Of a stretch of DNA of 64,000 nt, positions 32,140 to 43,268 are shown piece after piece. Position numbers and translations under genes: made by a program. Position 1 is the stretch's first letter; every line of letters begins with the position of its first letter. The notes under the pieces are model-generated. The model searched no databases, was not told the DNA's origin, and was given only the letters and a program-made list of their open reading frames with translations. Source of the stretch: Coprinellus micaceus (Eukaryota > Basidiomycota > Agaricomycetes > Agaricales > Psathyrellaceae); assembly GCA_951394405.1 (NCBI GenBank), contig OX596338.1, positions 992,001 through 1,056,000 of the forward strand. Direction: 5' to 3'.

Positions 32140-33738
32140 TCACATTATAAGGTACAACTGCCTTTCGCAGCCCACAGGACCTATTTCCGCGCCAAGAAAA
32201 CCCTCAAACATCAGTCGAGATATCACCTGCTGAGAGTGCGGCGGTGCAGGAAAGTCAACTTCGACAGGGCCGTATGCGTCGGGCTCTTCCCCCTCGAGGA
32301 AGTTGTCAATGTAGTTACAATGTTGGGGTTGAACAGGGGAGAATACGCCTTCCTTCACGACCATAGCTGGCGAAACGAATGCGGGATACCTTCTTTGGGC
32401 CGCGGCCTTGAGCATGCCCTCGTCCCCAAGGGAGCGCAGTGTCGAGAAGTCGCGGAATGTGCCCCTAATCCGGATGATATGGGTCCGCTGAACCGCGGAA
32501 GGTGCCAGCGGCCCGAAGTCGCAGACTGCGATGCGGATTACTTGGATGCGGGGTGTGGTGCGGAGAAAATGGTTGATGCTTGGAATGGAATATAGCAAGG
32601 CGTTATTAACAGTTTCTGGGATGATCCAATCGAATCGCTCAAGCGCAGGGGTGGAGAGGTAAGTGACCAGGGACTCCCATTGATGGACGGGAGGTGGTAT
32701 TGCCGCGCGCATGACGCTTGCAGTTCTGAGGAACAGGTCGCTGAGTTCCAGGGTCCGAAGTCGGGGTAGGGTAACAGGTTTCAAGATAGCAGGGTCCCCT
32801 CCTACGGGGTAACTGATGTTGATGCAAGTGAAGTTGAGGTGGATAAGGGACGAAATATGCTGGAGGAAGTCGAGGACAGTCTCCAGTGGAAACCATGTGA
32901 GATCAGTAACCGGAGGCGAGTAGCGAAAGATAGGAAACCCGAACGATAGATAGGTTATTTGGCGCCAAGGGATTGAAAGGAGCGACAAAGCGGAAGGGGG
33001 ATAATAAAGAAAGAGGTGGGTTAACTTTGGAGAGTCGAATGTGACACAGGGGCCGAGCTCATAGTTGGAGACGTCGGCAGAGAGGAGGAGTTCCTCTAGG
33101 AGAGGGGTGGTGAAGGTCACTGGCTGCAATCCTTCAAACACGTTCCCAACCAGTGTCAGCGTCTTGAGGTGATTTTGGATCGGGAGGATAATATCTCGAA
33201 CCCGATCGAGGCCCGGCCACGCATATCCACTGCCAAGGTGGACATACAGGCGGGCCATATTCTGGCCGTAGAGTTCCGTCACCCCTTGCAGTCGATCGGT
33301 GATATCACTGGCAATCTGGAGGCGAGGCTTGAGATTGACAGAATGGCGCCAAATCCCCCGCGTGTCAAGGGCCACGGTCCGCCAGAACTTGCACACACGG
33401 ACCAGGGCATGACTTGTCAGAAATCCAGTGAGCCTCCCTGTAGGAAAGATGTCGAAGTCGGGATCGTCTTCGCAGGCAACGACGAAGATTCGAGAGAGCA
33501 GCTCGGCCGGCAACGACTGAATGGGAGCAATATACGAAGTGTATATCCCTCTCTTTCTCTCAAGGTCGTTCACCTTGGTCTGTAGGAGATTGACCAGAAT
33601 GAGGGCGGCATCGAGGCGCTGTTGCCACGAGGTAAGTTCTGAATCGTAGTATTCGGCCTTGCTCTGTATTCCCTCGAGTTTTGTGGGATCGGCCAGGGCA
33701 TGGGCTCGAAGGAGTTCCAAGACGTCTTGAGGGTGCAT
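32140..33738 (-). CDS. F-box protein with N-terminal coiled coil and LRR-like region
   Basis: Intronless, 532 residues from the ATG at 33738 (MHPQDVLELLRAHAL). Residues 15-70 form a heptad-rich coiled coil (SELTSWQQRLDAALILVNLL). The F-box follows at about 72-125: IQSLPAELLSRIFVVACED and LVRVCKFWRTVALDTRGIWR. The rest is a chain of irregular leucine-rich strands (LLEELLLSADVSN, KLTHLFLYYPPSALSLL, LPRLRTLELSDLFL). It ends in an IDNFLEGEE motif and a CERQLYLIM terminus shared with the other F-box genes of this cluster. Expected role: substrate receptor of an SCF ligase, target unknown. Divergent to the APC/C activator gene. Confidence 0.85.
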   Translation of the reverse strand: MHPQDVLELLRAHALADPTKLEGIQSKAEYYDSELTSWQQRLDAALILVNLLQTKVNDLERKRGIYTSYIAPIQSLPAELLSRIFVVACEDDPDFDIFPTGRLTGFLTSHALVRVCKFWRTVALDTRGIWRHSVNLKPRLQIASDITDRLQGVTELYGQNMARLYVHLGSGYAWPGLDRVRDIILPIQNHLKTLTLVGNVFEGLQPVTFTTPLLEELLLSADVSNYELGPCVTFDSPKLTHLFLYYPPSALSLLSIPWRQITYLSFGFPIFRYSPPVTDLTWFPLETVLDFLQHISSLIHLNFTCINISYPVGGDPAILKPVTLPRLRTLELSDLFLRTASVMRAAIPPPVHQWESLVTYLSTPALERFDWIIPETVNNALLYSIPSINHFLRTTPRIQVIRIAVCDFGPLAPSAVQRTHIIRIRGTFRDFSTLRSLGDEGMLKAAAQRRYPAFVSPAMVVKEGVFSPVQPQHCNYIDNFLEGEEPDAYGPVEVDFPAPPHSQQVISRLMFEGFLGAEIGPVGCERQLYLIM

Positions 33739-34170
33739 ATCCAAAGGCTAGTGAAGGGGTAACATTCGTTTTCAAAACATGGCTCATAAGGGCACTGGGT
33801 TTGGACGCTCGCCGAGAACGTACCTTTGAGAAGGTTCTAGGAAGAAAGCGCGCTATCTGAACACAGAACGTATGGTGTCTTGGATTTACCACCCAAGATA
33901 TTGTCGGAGGTCTGGTACTTGTACGGGGACTCAGTTTCCAGGGTATTGCAAAGAGTAGATCGTGGTTGATACGAAAGAACACGCATGGGACCAGCGATGA
34001 TGACAGGACCACACGGCCTAAATCAGATTCTCTAACTCCGGCAATTTGCCATTTCCTCCTCTCGCCACCGTCAAACCACCCCAGCGAGCGTCGAGCTCAC
34101 GAGCGAGAGGGAACTCGACCAAAAGGCGCATCTTAGAGGGAGCCAGCAAATCCAAGGGCATACGGTGAGA
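33739..34170. promoter_or_regulatory. Divergent intergenic region, F-box gene and APC/C activator
   Basis: 432 bp between two start codons facing apart, so it must hold both 5' leaders and promoters. No clear TATA box is visible. Confidence 0.4.
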
Positions 34171-36034
34171 ATGGCGACGGCGGAGGCCAGCGCGACGCCA
34201 GTATTTGAGAAGAAGGATAGGGTTAGGAAGCGCGTCGATTCGACGGGAGACCAGGGGAACGCGTCGAAGAAGCCACGAACGACACAGGGAGACCGTGTCG
34301 TGGCGGCTCTGGAGTCGACCTCGCCATCGACCGCGTCGACGTCCACGCGATACGACATTTCATCACAGGATTCGGTGAGTGCAGGGTTCGAGTGGCGACG
34401 CTGGCCGCTGACCATTCCCAGTCGTTCACACATATCTCGTCGCCACTCCGGATCGACCTCGAGAAGCTTCCGTCGAGGTTTCCAGGCTCGCTGAGCGCCT
34501 GCTTGAGCAGACGGCCCTCGATGAGCTCCATCTCTCGCCCCCAGAGTCCCCTCATCCGAACGACGCCGTCGAGCAGCGCGTTCTCCAGCCTGGAAGAGGA
34601 TATCATTGTCCCCCGTGCCGATTTACGCACCCGGCTCGTCCGAAGCGCGTCATCGGCCTCGCTCCGCGACATGTCCCCCGCCAGCTCCATCATCTCAGAG
34701 CGCGTCGAGCCCGTGTACGCCCCAGAGTCCGCACGCAAGCACATGCGTAACCCAAAGTTCGTCGTGGATTATTCCCATCCAACCCCCACGCGCCCTCCAC
34801 AGCCCGAGCCACAAGTCCCCGCCAACCTCGCGGGGATTCTGCCTCCTCCGGGGTTCGTCCCCCCTCCACCGCCCGAAGTCCACCCGCGGGAGCTTGCCCC
34901 GTGTGTCCGGCCCCAAATTCTCGCGTGTTCGGCCACCGGGATTCTTTTCTTTACGCGTGCAAATAGGCTTCACTTCAAAAACCTAGCCGCGAACGAAGAA
35001 GTCGGCCAGGTGTGCAAGTTGCAGGAGAATTACGGCTCTTTCACTGCCGTGGTGACCAGCGCCGACCTCCTCGCGGTCGGCACGTCCAAGGGCTTCATCG
35101 CAATTTACGATGTCCAGACCAAGAAGCGGCTTATGAGCTGGACCACCAAACCTGTTTCGGCCCTGACCTTTGGGACTAACGGCATGCTTACAGTTGGGTG
35201 CGTAACGGGTGTGATAATTCACTTCGACACGAGGATTACACCAGTGGAAAAGATGAAGGAGCAGGCGTTGGCCGTGACAAGACATCAGACGCCCATCACG
35301 AGGATGGAATGGAACCCGACGGGGGAGATGCTCGCCTCCGGCGATAGGAAGGGCAACGTCTACTGCTGGAAGGCGAGCGAGAAGATCCCGCTTGACATTG
35401 GTGAATTCGTTATGCGGAGAAAGAAGGTGAAGCACCCTGGCGCAATTTCGGTAAGTCTGCTTTTCCTCTCACTTCGGTCCAGTAACTCACAATTTACGTA
35501 CCACAGGCGGTATCGTGGTGCCCATGGCAGCCCAGGAATCTCATTACCGCCGACATTAAGGGTGTAATGCACTTCTGGAGCGTTGACCCCAAGAACAAAG
35601 ATTCCAACGCCATGACCCCGTCACGCTTCGAAACCGGCTCCTCCATAAGCGGCCTTCACTGGTCCTCCCAGTGCAAGGAAATCCTCACCACCCATGGGTA
35701 CAAACTTCCCGAATCCCTTACCCCTCCCCCACCTCCTCCCCCATCTGCCTCTGCGGGCCCTCTCGCGGCGCCCTGCCCTACATCCCCCGTACCGAACATG
35801 GAGAACACCCTGGCGGTATGGCAGTTCCCGTCGTTGAGATTGGTGACAAAAATGAAGATGAATACGACCGACGTTCCGATTGGGAACAGTGTTGTGTATT
35901 CGAAAGGCCAGAAGTTGGTGTTTGGTGTCCCCGAGCAGGGGAAGATACATGCGTGTGAGGTGTGGGGGAAGAAGAAGCCCGAGGTGAAGTTGAGGAGACA
36001 TTCGAGTTTGGATTATGTGGGGTGCATCCGTTGA
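34171..36034 (+). CDS. Cdc20/Cdh1-family APC/C activator (diverged)
   Basis: WD40 protein predicted to recruit substrates to the anaphase-promoting complex. Exons 34171-34374, 34422-35450, 35507-36034; all phase 0, 586 residues. The basic Ser/Pro-rich N-terminus (about 240 residues) has only a weak C-box-like GDRVVAALES. The propeller keeps the Cdc20-family spacing: LLAVGTSKGFIAIYDVQTKK, HQTPITRMEWNPTGEMLASG with NVYCWKAS, AVSWCPWQPRNLITADIKG and LHWSSQCKEILTTHGYKLPE. The protein ends in Ile-Arg, the IR tail by which Cdc20, Cdh1 and Ama1 dock on APC3. Weak C-box and degenerate blades suggest an Ama1/Mfr1-like (meiotic) or lineage-specific activator rather than CDC20 itself; this is inference. 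A proline-rich insertion (TPPPPPPPSA) interrupts the late blades. Confidence 0.75.
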
Positions 36035-36752
36035 TCGCCTTCCCCAGTCCCTGTTCCTACTTTCTTTGTTGGATGCGAGGCTGCATCCTCCGGACCCAGC
36101 CTCAGCATTCCGCTGTGGCTCCCTGGTTCCTATGTACCTTCCCCGTCACCCTGTCAGGCTCCCCTGCTATCGTTATCCGCTATCTACGCTGTTCTCGCCC
36201 CCCTTGTTTTAACTTCCCGGTATGCATCCCCTTTTTTCGTATTTATACTCGGTCTGATTGTTATTGTTATGCCTCCCCCTTCTATCTCTGTTCATTGTCC
36301 TTCGTCCCTCATGCCTCCCCCTCTCTTGTTGGCTTGAATATTCAATCGCGAACCCAGAGAGCTTGGGGCTGGTCTCAAGGACCGTCTTGCCGTCAAATCC
36401 TCCTAATATCGCCTATGATTCTCAAGATCATGCATCCCTTCCCCTGCCTTGATTCACGATATCCCATTCGACTTCCGCCCCATTATGCGAATTAACAGAA
36501 ACCTCCATCCATGCGATTTATTGCTGCATACATGATACCATGAACCGGATACTCGAATGAAGTAGCTACTGTCGACATGAAGAATTGGAACTAGGAAGTT
36601 CACGCTACGCGTAACACTCGTCTGACTCATACCTTCGGTGGCGTACCGGTACGAGCCCATGTCTCCAAGGGCCGCTCTGTTTACAGAATGTCAGGGCGAA
36701 CATCAAGCGATGGAGGTAATTAAGTGCCACGGTACAGTACGACGTATAAATA
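36035..36752. other. Intergenic region between convergent genes
   Basis: About 0.7 kb, pyrimidine-rich just after the APC/C activator stop, as expected for a 3' UTR. No gene seen. Confidence 0.45.
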
Positions 36753-38462
36753 CTAGTAGACAAAGTATAGCTCTCTATTGCCATCGACGACACCTTCCCG
36801 AGAGATCAAGAGCGAACGAAGGGCATTTTCTAGTATGCTCAAAGCGTTACGAATAGAAGCGTGTTCTGAAGCGGGCAAACGTTTTAATTCCACACGTTCC
36901 AAGGTGGGTGGATCTGTACCAAAGCAGGGGTCATGGCGCTTAAGGAAACGATCGATAAACTGGTCGACTGATACAATATCGGTGTATTGCATTGCCCAGA
37001 AACGGGGAGGTGCGTCCTGGAAATCTGCAAGCTTGACGACCGACAAGTTCCAGTGGTTCATCGTGTCAATTTTGCCGTGTACCTCCGCCATGAAGCCGAC
37101 ACTTCCTGAGAACTGTATCACCCGATGCTGCCGCACAGCCTTGACATTGGAAAGCCATCGGGGAGGGCAGAAAGCGACGCGGATTTCGTGGAGATGCGGA
37201 GAGCGTGACAGAAAAGATGTAATCTGCGCGCCACTGGAGCCGACATATTCAGCTTCATTGGCCTGGACGGCGCATCGCCCAGTGAAGATGATGTCGAAAG
37301 CCTTGAGGGATGGCGCGGTGATATGACGGAGTATACGGAGGCCATACCATTCCCGGCGGGAGTAATCTCGTCCGGGGTGGTGAATTTCGAGTACCCGCAA
37401 ACTTGACAGCGTGATCTGCCGGGGTAGGGCGCCAGTCGGTGGATCGGCAATGTCCAGCGCAATGAGCCGAAGGTGGGTGAGGCCGCTCGGTAAAGCGTCG
37501 ATAAATTGGCGGAACGGCAGAACGACTTCAAGGGCAGCGAACTGAAACTCCGCTGTGTGTTGCCGACCGAGGGTAAGGTGCGTGAGTTGGGACCATGGTA
37601 AGTGTAAGTTAGGGACGGGAATTCGAGGGAGAGAGGACTCGAGGAGGGTCAGTTTCTTCAACTTGGGTGCCCGGAAATTGATGCTGTGACCCTCTGTATA
37701 CGAGGTAATTGAGATGAGCAATTCCTCAAGGCGCGGCATGTCAAACTCCTCCCAGGTTCCCTCGTCATCCGAGCTCGCCACTTGATGGCGCCTCCGTCTC
37801 TGATTTGGGCTGGATAGTCCTATAATCTCTCCCGTTCCAACCAGCCGCAGAGAGACATACTGCTTTTGATGTTGGCCAACCGTAGAGAGGATATCGGCCG
37901 TATTGGGGTAAGATGTGGTGCTAAAGTCGAAGTGGACGCAAGTCAAATTTTGGCCATAGAGTTCTCCGACGGTGCACAGCTCTTGCTTCCGCAATAAGCC
38001 CTGAGGGCGAAGGTGGGAGTGGTAGATATCATGAAATCCAACACGATGCTGCCACAAATTGCGCGTCTCCGAGGCGACGGCTCTCCAGTGTTTGCAAACA
38101 TGGCTCAAAATGTGGCAGGTAAGCTGTGATGGTAGAGTTGGTGGCGCTTCGCTTTCTCGAGCTCCGACCCGTATCTGGAGGGGGGTATCGCCGGAGCAAG
38201 CGAGGATGAAGATGAGGGAAAGCACTTCGACAGGAAGTCGACGGATGGGCGCAAACGCGGAAGCCCAAAGGTTTCGACGATCGTCAAGGCTCGCAGCCTT
38301 TTCTTCGAGGGCTCTGACGAGTACCCTGGCAGCCTCCAGCTTCCTGTTCCAATCTTTCGACTCTTCCTCAAACTCCTTCGCTCGTTCCTGCATCAAATGG
38401 CGATGCCTGGAACTACCGAGGTCATTGGCTCGAAGAATCTCTCGGAGGGTCTTTAGGTCCAT
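36753..38462 (-). CDS. F-box protein with N-terminal coiled coil and LRR-like region
   Basis: Intronless, 569 residues, ATG at 38462. The N-terminal 70 residues are a charged coiled coil (KEFEEESKDWNRKLEAARVL) aligned with that of the gene at 32140. F-box at about 72-130: IRRLPVEVLSLIFILACSGD and ILSHVCKHWRAVASETRNLW. LRR-like strands follow (MPRLEELLISITSY, KLKKLTLLESSLP, SQLTHLTLGRQHTAEFQFAA), then DQFIDRFLKRHD and a terminal GNRELYFVY, the same C-terminal signature as its neighbours. Predicted SCF substrate receptor. Confidence 0.86.
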   Translation of the reverse strand: MDLKTLREILRANDLGSSRHRHLMQERAKEFEEESKDWNRKLEAARVLVRALEEKAASLDDRRNLWASAFAPIRRLPVEVLSLIFILACSGDTPLQIRVGARESEAPPTLPSQLTCHILSHVCKHWRAVASETRNLWQHRVGFHDIYHSHLRPQGLLRKQELCTVGELYGQNLTCVHFDFSTTSYPNTADILSTVGQHQKQYVSLRLVGTGEIIGLSSPNQRRRRHQVASSDDEGTWEEFDMPRLEELLISITSYTEGHSINFRAPKLKKLTLLESSLPRIPVPNLHLPWSQLTHLTLGRQHTAEFQFAALEVVLPFRQFIDALPSGLTHLRLIALDIADPPTGALPRQITLSSLRVLEIHHPGRDYSRREWYGLRILRHITAPSLKAFDIIFTGRCAVQANEAEYVGSSGAQITSFLSRSPHLHEIRVAFCPPRWLSNVKAVRQHRVIQFSGSVGFMAEVHGKIDTMNHWNLSVVKLADFQDAPPRFWAMQYTDIVSVDQFIDRFLKRHDPCFGTDPPTLERVELKRLPASEHASIRNALSILENALRSLLISREGVVDGNRELYFVY

Positions 38463-38876
38463 TATTCAGCAGCGTATGGCCTGAATAGGGGTTACTAGGC
38501 TTCTAGGTTGAGGAGAGACGTGGGGCCACTCACTATATCGAAGGTTCCAATGATAAAATACCTCGGTCGCGTTTGAGCTAGCGATTAGTGCGATCCGTCC
38601 GGACAAAATAGTGATGTACAAATGCGCCAAAGATGCTCTTGCGCTTCTTCAAGGCTGTGATAGGGTTGGCTTTACGACGTATGAGCTTAGGATAAGCTGG
38701 AAGACGTTGTGGTTTGAATCAAGCGCCCACTTCGCAGCATCCACGCGGTCGTTGTGTCAATGTTCCCACGCTCTTTGCGGCAAATCCCGATTCAAAACCG
38801 AGGATTCGATTGACCACACCCAGGCTCGTAGCGGACGATAGCTTCAACGGAGCATAGGGCTTGCTAAGAGACGAAG

Positions 38877-40493
38877 TTATAGGCTACCCAAGAATATATA
38901 CACATGCCTCTCGATATGATCAGGAATCCGGGAATCCCCCAACAGAGGGAATACTGTCGCCTTTATGGCCTCAAGATGGACCTGATCTTGTGCTCTGAAG
39001 AACATGTCCACAAACCTCTCAGTTCCCTCGTCGTCCACGTCCAAGCCCAAGTCGGCGTGTATCTCGCTGGCACTGGCGCCTCCACCTTCACCTTCAGATC
39101 TGCCGTCCTCTTCACCTTGAGCCGTGATGCCCGCTCCCCTCTCTGTGCTATGGCCAGGGCCACCCGACGCCTCCTGTCTGACGAAGGGATCTGAAGGCAG
39201 AGAAGTGATAGGAAACCCATTGATGTATCTATCAACAAGCCTGTCCGTCCATACCTCCCCGTCGATCCACCCCCTCGTCGAGATCTTCCTCGTTTTAGCG
39301 AATCGCGCAAAGTTATTGTGCCTCCTCTCTACCCTGGTGGCCTGGCTCAAGCGTGCGAAGAAGGGGCCATCACCGGTCAGTTGGAGCATATGTTGGTCAT
39401 GACGGGATTGTCCCCAGAGAGCCTGATGACCAGAGAACACGACGACACGGATTTGCCGAAGGGACGGTGTTCGCTGGAAGAAGGGCACCAGGGCTTCACG
39501 GAGGTCCTCTCCCCATCCTCCACGCGGAGAAGAAGCGATTGAGAAACAGACGTCGAACGTATAGAGGGATGGAGTGGCTATGTGAGCCAGAAAAGGGGAT
39601 TTCAGAAGGAACGTCAAGGAGTGGTCGAACAGCTCGAGAGATTTTAAGTGGGGAAGTGTTAGGCTTGACATTGCGTGGTTTGTCCCCTTCTTTGGCAGAA
39701 CGACTCCGGTGATATGGAGGTAAGTCAAACGAGGCAACTGTGTAAGAAAGCTGAAGAAGTTCCCCGCTGGAACCCAGCGGTCAACTCCTCCAATGCGGGC
39801 CCCGAATGAGAGATGAGTGATTTGGCTCCACGGTAGCGAGAGACTGTTGGGAGTGATGTCTTCGCAGGCTTCTGGGAGATGGAGGAAGACCCTTCTTAGC
39901 TTGGGCGCGTTGAACTTGACGAAAGGTAGCCTTCTGTTGCTTGGGATCCGGCACCAAAGGAACAACTCTTCCAGCATCGGCATATCGAATGTGTTGAGGT
40001 AGTCGAATATGCAACGCGCATCGTATAAAACCAGATTGACGAGCTGGTGTTGGTTTTGAAACGCGAGGTCGAAGAGTCGGCGAGTGTCTCCCCCCACGTA
40101 GTCCCAACCCAGAAAAAGGTGAGAGAGGTTCTTTCCGTACAGTTTGACAATGCCTTCCATCACGGAGGTTGCTTCTTTAGCCCCACACCCGCCACGGTTC
40201 CGCCGCATGCCCAGATGCTGCTTGAGAAAGACGAAGGTCCCCCACACCCCCTTCGTCTGAAAAGCCAGGTCACGCCAGTCCTTGCAAACTCGGAGAAGAG
40301 CGAACAAAGTGGGCGGTGCGGATTCTTTGAAAAGGCATACGTCCAGCCTTTCCCCTTCGCACGCAAAAGTGAACACCACGGATAAAAGTTCTGTAGGTAG
40401 ACGATGGATGGGGTGGGGTTTCGTGTGATATTGGGAACCCCTGGGCGTGTTCGATCGCGAGATGCTCGATCGAGCTTCCAGGTGTAGGTCCAT
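38877..40493 (-). CDS. F-box protein lacking the N-terminal coiled coil
   Basis: Intronless, 538 residues, ATG at 40493. It is a close paralogue of the gene at 44996-46747 on the other strand: SISRSNTPRGSQ corresponds to NISRSNGLLGSQ, but the next roughly 50 residues (the coiled coil) are absent, and the sequence jumps straight to KPHPIHRLPTELLSVVFTFA, the F-box. Both share GERLDVCLFKESAPPTL, TKGVWGTFVF, LYGKNLSHL, LPRLTYLHITGV and QLTGDGPFFARLS. The C-terminal module is DRLVDRYINGFPI, an acidic Gly/Ser-rich stretch, and IERHVYIFLGSL. Predicted SCF substrate receptor. Confidence 0.85.
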   Translation of the reverse strand: MDLHLEARSSISRSNTPRGSQYHTKPHPIHRLPTELLSVVFTFACEGERLDVCLFKESAPPTLFALLRVCKDWRDLAFQTKGVWGTFVFLKQHLGMRRNRGGCGAKEATSVMEGIVKLYGKNLSHLFLGWDYVGGDTRRLFDLAFQNQHQLVNLVLYDARCIFDYLNTFDMPMLEELFLWCRIPSNRRLPFVKFNAPKLRRVFLHLPEACEDITPNSLSLPWSQITHLSFGARIGGVDRWVPAGNFFSFLTQLPRLTYLHITGVVLPKKGTNHAMSSLTLPHLKSLELFDHSLTFLLKSPFLAHIATPSLYTFDVCFSIASSPRGGWGEDLREALVPFFQRTPSLRQIRVVVFSGHQALWGQSRHDQHMLQLTGDGPFFARLSQATRVERRHNNFARFAKTRKISTRGWIDGEVWTDRLVDRYINGFPITSLPSDPFVRQEASGGPGHSTERGAGITAQGEEDGRSEGEGGGASASEIHADLGLDVDDEGTERFVDMFFRAQDQVHLEAIKATVFPLLGDSRIPDHIERHVYIFLGSL

Positions 40494-40706
40494 GACCCGG
40501 GCTTGAAATTTATCAGCTTCCCAGACACATACAGGTTATTTAGGACTTACTGGGCTTCAAATAGGTCTGTTGGTGGTGGTTCAAGAGCAAGCCGCGTTCG
40601 CTGCAAACAGCCTACATAAGCGCTCATCGCACAGCACTCACGTGTGCGCTGTGCAGGGCATCAAAAATTCTGAAGCGCACCTCGAGGTCCCTCTTTTACC
40701 CCGACC

Positions 40707-42120
40707 ATGGGCACGATCTACACGATCCAGGACACTTTCTCGATCCCCGCGCCCGTCTCAAGCCTTACTCTTGGGCATGTGGGCCAACTGTACGCAGGTT
40801 CAGGTGAGTTGTCGTTGGAACAGGCGATAGAGGAAGGGGCGCTGATACTCGAAATAGATAATGGATCTCTTCGAGTGTACGATCTATCGACGAACAAGGT
40901 CTCAAAAGCGATCCGGGGCCTCAGTGGAGAGGTTTCATCTGTTATTTGTGTCAAGCGGCCAGGTTCGGAATTGAGGGATGCGTGGATTGCCCATGGCAGG
41001 ATGGTGCGCCTCCGTCCCGCCGTTGTGTTCACCGGGACTGGCCTAAATTGTTACACAGATCTCCAAGTTCAAACTGGACACCCAAAAAATGATCCAAACT
41101 CTCGACGACGCGCTTTTATCGCTCACGGTTGGCGAGACGGAAGATGATCTCGTTAACCAGGTCTGTTTCCCTCCTGCCGATCTATGTGAATTGAATTGCC
41201 GACTAACGCGCCTGCGCCTCAGTAAGCTTGCTCTGAATGGGAACAAGAGTCACCTTGCTTTCGGTCTGGACTCTGGAGTCGTCGGTCTGGTTGAGTTGGG
41301 GAAGAAGGAAGTGAAAAATCTCCAGCAGAAGCACGCTAATGTGAGTACCACCAAGACCCTCTCATTCGGATTTCTCACCCTACGCGACATAGATCTGCAG
41401 CTCCGTCCAGTTCATCTCCGACCGAGGAAATGAGCTGGTCTCAGGTGGATATGACCACTTTGTCAAACACATCGACTTTATCAAGGACGAGTTCATCTCT
41501 GGGATCCAAATGGGTGCGTGCAATCTCCCACTTCCCTCCGATCTTACATTTAACCCAACTCCACAGACGATTCAACTCTTGCCGCTCCCGAGAACGGCAT
41601 CTCCTTCTCTCCACCCTTCGTCCTATCCACTACCTTCTCCTCTTCGGGCGTCTTCGCCATCGGGACAGCCGACGGTCGCCTCGGAATCTTCTTCGGTGGT
41701 GAAAAGTCCGCCACACCGTCTAAGAAAAAGCCAAAGAAGTGGCCAGGCCTCAGCACTGCTGAGATGCTGTTGCTGAAGGTCGCCGACGGCCCTATCGTCA
41801 CGCTGTCGTTCTCACAGGCGCGAGTGCTCACGATTTCGACGATGCTGGGTGTAATTACCCAGTACGAGCTCATTTACGATGCTCAGGACGACCAAGGGCA
41901 GGCTCTCCTCAGACGGCTCTGGCAGGGGGATGTGAAGACGATTGAAAAGGTCAACGCTATGCTCGTTGATGATCGGCGTATCATCGTCGGGGGTCTTTCG
42001 AAGGATGGTAAAGGCGTCATTGAAGTCTGGAAGAAAGAGGGTGGGTCTGTTGCGCCTCCATTGCCTGCAACCACACTGCCAGTGGAGCAGACGCCTGCAA
42101 AGGACAAGGGGGTTGATTAA
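40707..42120 (+). CDS. WD40-repeat protein, WDR53-like
   Basis: Exons 40707-40803, 40858-41003, 41059-41160, 41227-41340, 41393-41513, 41567-42120; 1134 nt, 377 residues. The intron at 41161-41226 is in frame, but removing it restores family-like continuity (LVNQ to LALNGNKSHLAF). It begins MGTIYTIQDTFSIPAPVSSL. WD blades include LYAGSDNGSLRVYDLSTNKV, SSVQFISDRGNELVSGGYDH and SSSGVFAIGTADGRLGIFFG; a basic linker (SKKKPKKWPG) precedes the last blades. Length and layout resemble WDR53, a CUL4-DDB1-associated factor; the orthology is tentative. A scaffold role is likely. Confidence 0.75.
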
Positions 42121-42193
42121 GCATTAGACAGCATAAAATAACGTAGATCTAGGGATAGTATGGGCGATGTTAAAACCAAAGGCATACCGCGCT

Positions 42194-43085
42194 TTACTTT
42201 TTCCTCGCCTCGTCTTCTCTCCTCTGCAACTCTTCCAAGTCCCGCATCCGCTTCTCGTACTTGTCTCGTTGCTGCCTCAGTTTGTCAAGATACTCCTCCT
42301 CGCTGACTTGCGACACCCCAAATGTCTTCATCATCTTTTCTCTAAACGTAAGCTGTGGCGAGGATGCGCCCGCTGGGTGCTCGGAGATGTATTGGAGTCT
42401 TGAAACGGCGACACGGTTGTAGCCGTACTGGAGCGCGACGCAGCCCAGTGAGGCCATGACTGCCCCTGGTAAGACGGCTTTTGGGCCAGCTGTGGACGCG
42501 TTATGGCCCTGGTTAGCTAAGTAAACGGTACGGAGAGTGTTCTGAGACGTACATCTCCACCCTCGAATCAAACCGCCCGTAAGCGCGCCGCTAACCCCAC
42601 TGTCTAGCAGCCTGTCGGTGTGTAGATCTTCGACTTCTTTTTGAGAGCCTCTTTCCCCTATTGACATGCCCAGTGCCGGGCTAATGGCGAATTCGCGTAG
42701 ACCTGCGCATACGCGCAAATACGCGCCAATCAATCGTGGAATTGGGCCATACCGAACAGTCGCCCTCACCAAAGAACGTCGCAGCGGTCATTCCAGCATT
42801 CATTGCTGCAAACCCGGCAATGACAAGCGGCGCAGGTCGACCGATGACGCCGCTATACAAGCCAACCAATGTCGCACTCGCTGCGGCTAGATTTCGTTCA
42901 ACCGTCAGTTCGGACTGTAACAGAGATGTTGGGGTTTCTAAGGAAGAGGAAGACGGACTTGCATGTTGCGAGTGTTCCAGTAATGAAGGTAGAGATTGGA
43001 GACCTTTCCATGTCGAATAGAGTGACGGAGTGCCAGGGAGGAGGAGTGGTCGGAAGAGAGAAGGAGCGTGGGAGCGATGTGACAT
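42194..43085 (-). CDS. Tim17/Tim22/Tim23-like membrane protein (tentative)
   Basis: Three exons, 42770-43085, 42553-42702, 42194-42489; 762 nt, 253 residues. The N-terminus is Ser/Arg-rich (MSHRSHAPSLFRPLLLPGTP) and could be a mitochondrial presequence. Hydrophobic, Gly-rich segments follow: AAASATLVGLYSGVIGRPAP, VIAGFAAMNAGMTAATFFGL, SGVSGALTGGLIRGW and GAVMASLGCVALQYGYN, giving about four membrane spans with Tim17-family-like GxxxG packing. The tail is a highly charged helix (KLRQQRDKYEKRMRDLEELQ). Family assignment rests on pattern only. Location in the mitochondrial or peroxisomal membrane would be expected. Confidence 0.6.
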
Positions 43086-43268
43086 GCTACGTCACGCGGC
43101 GATGGCCCCGAGGTGGGCGCTTGTTTCCAAACGACCACCACCGCTGACCAGTGCGGCGCTTACGACTCGTGAGTTTAGCCTTGCGCGACTGCGACCATTC
43201 ATTGGGATTTCTAATCATCTGTCGAAAGCTCATGCCGCTCATCATCGCGAGCACCCCGAACTACTGAC

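Noticed and set aside
33169..33585. Long plus-strand frame inside an F-box gene (similar cases at 38059-38484, 40047-40385)
   Set aside because: Antisense shadow of the conserved F-box coding sequence.
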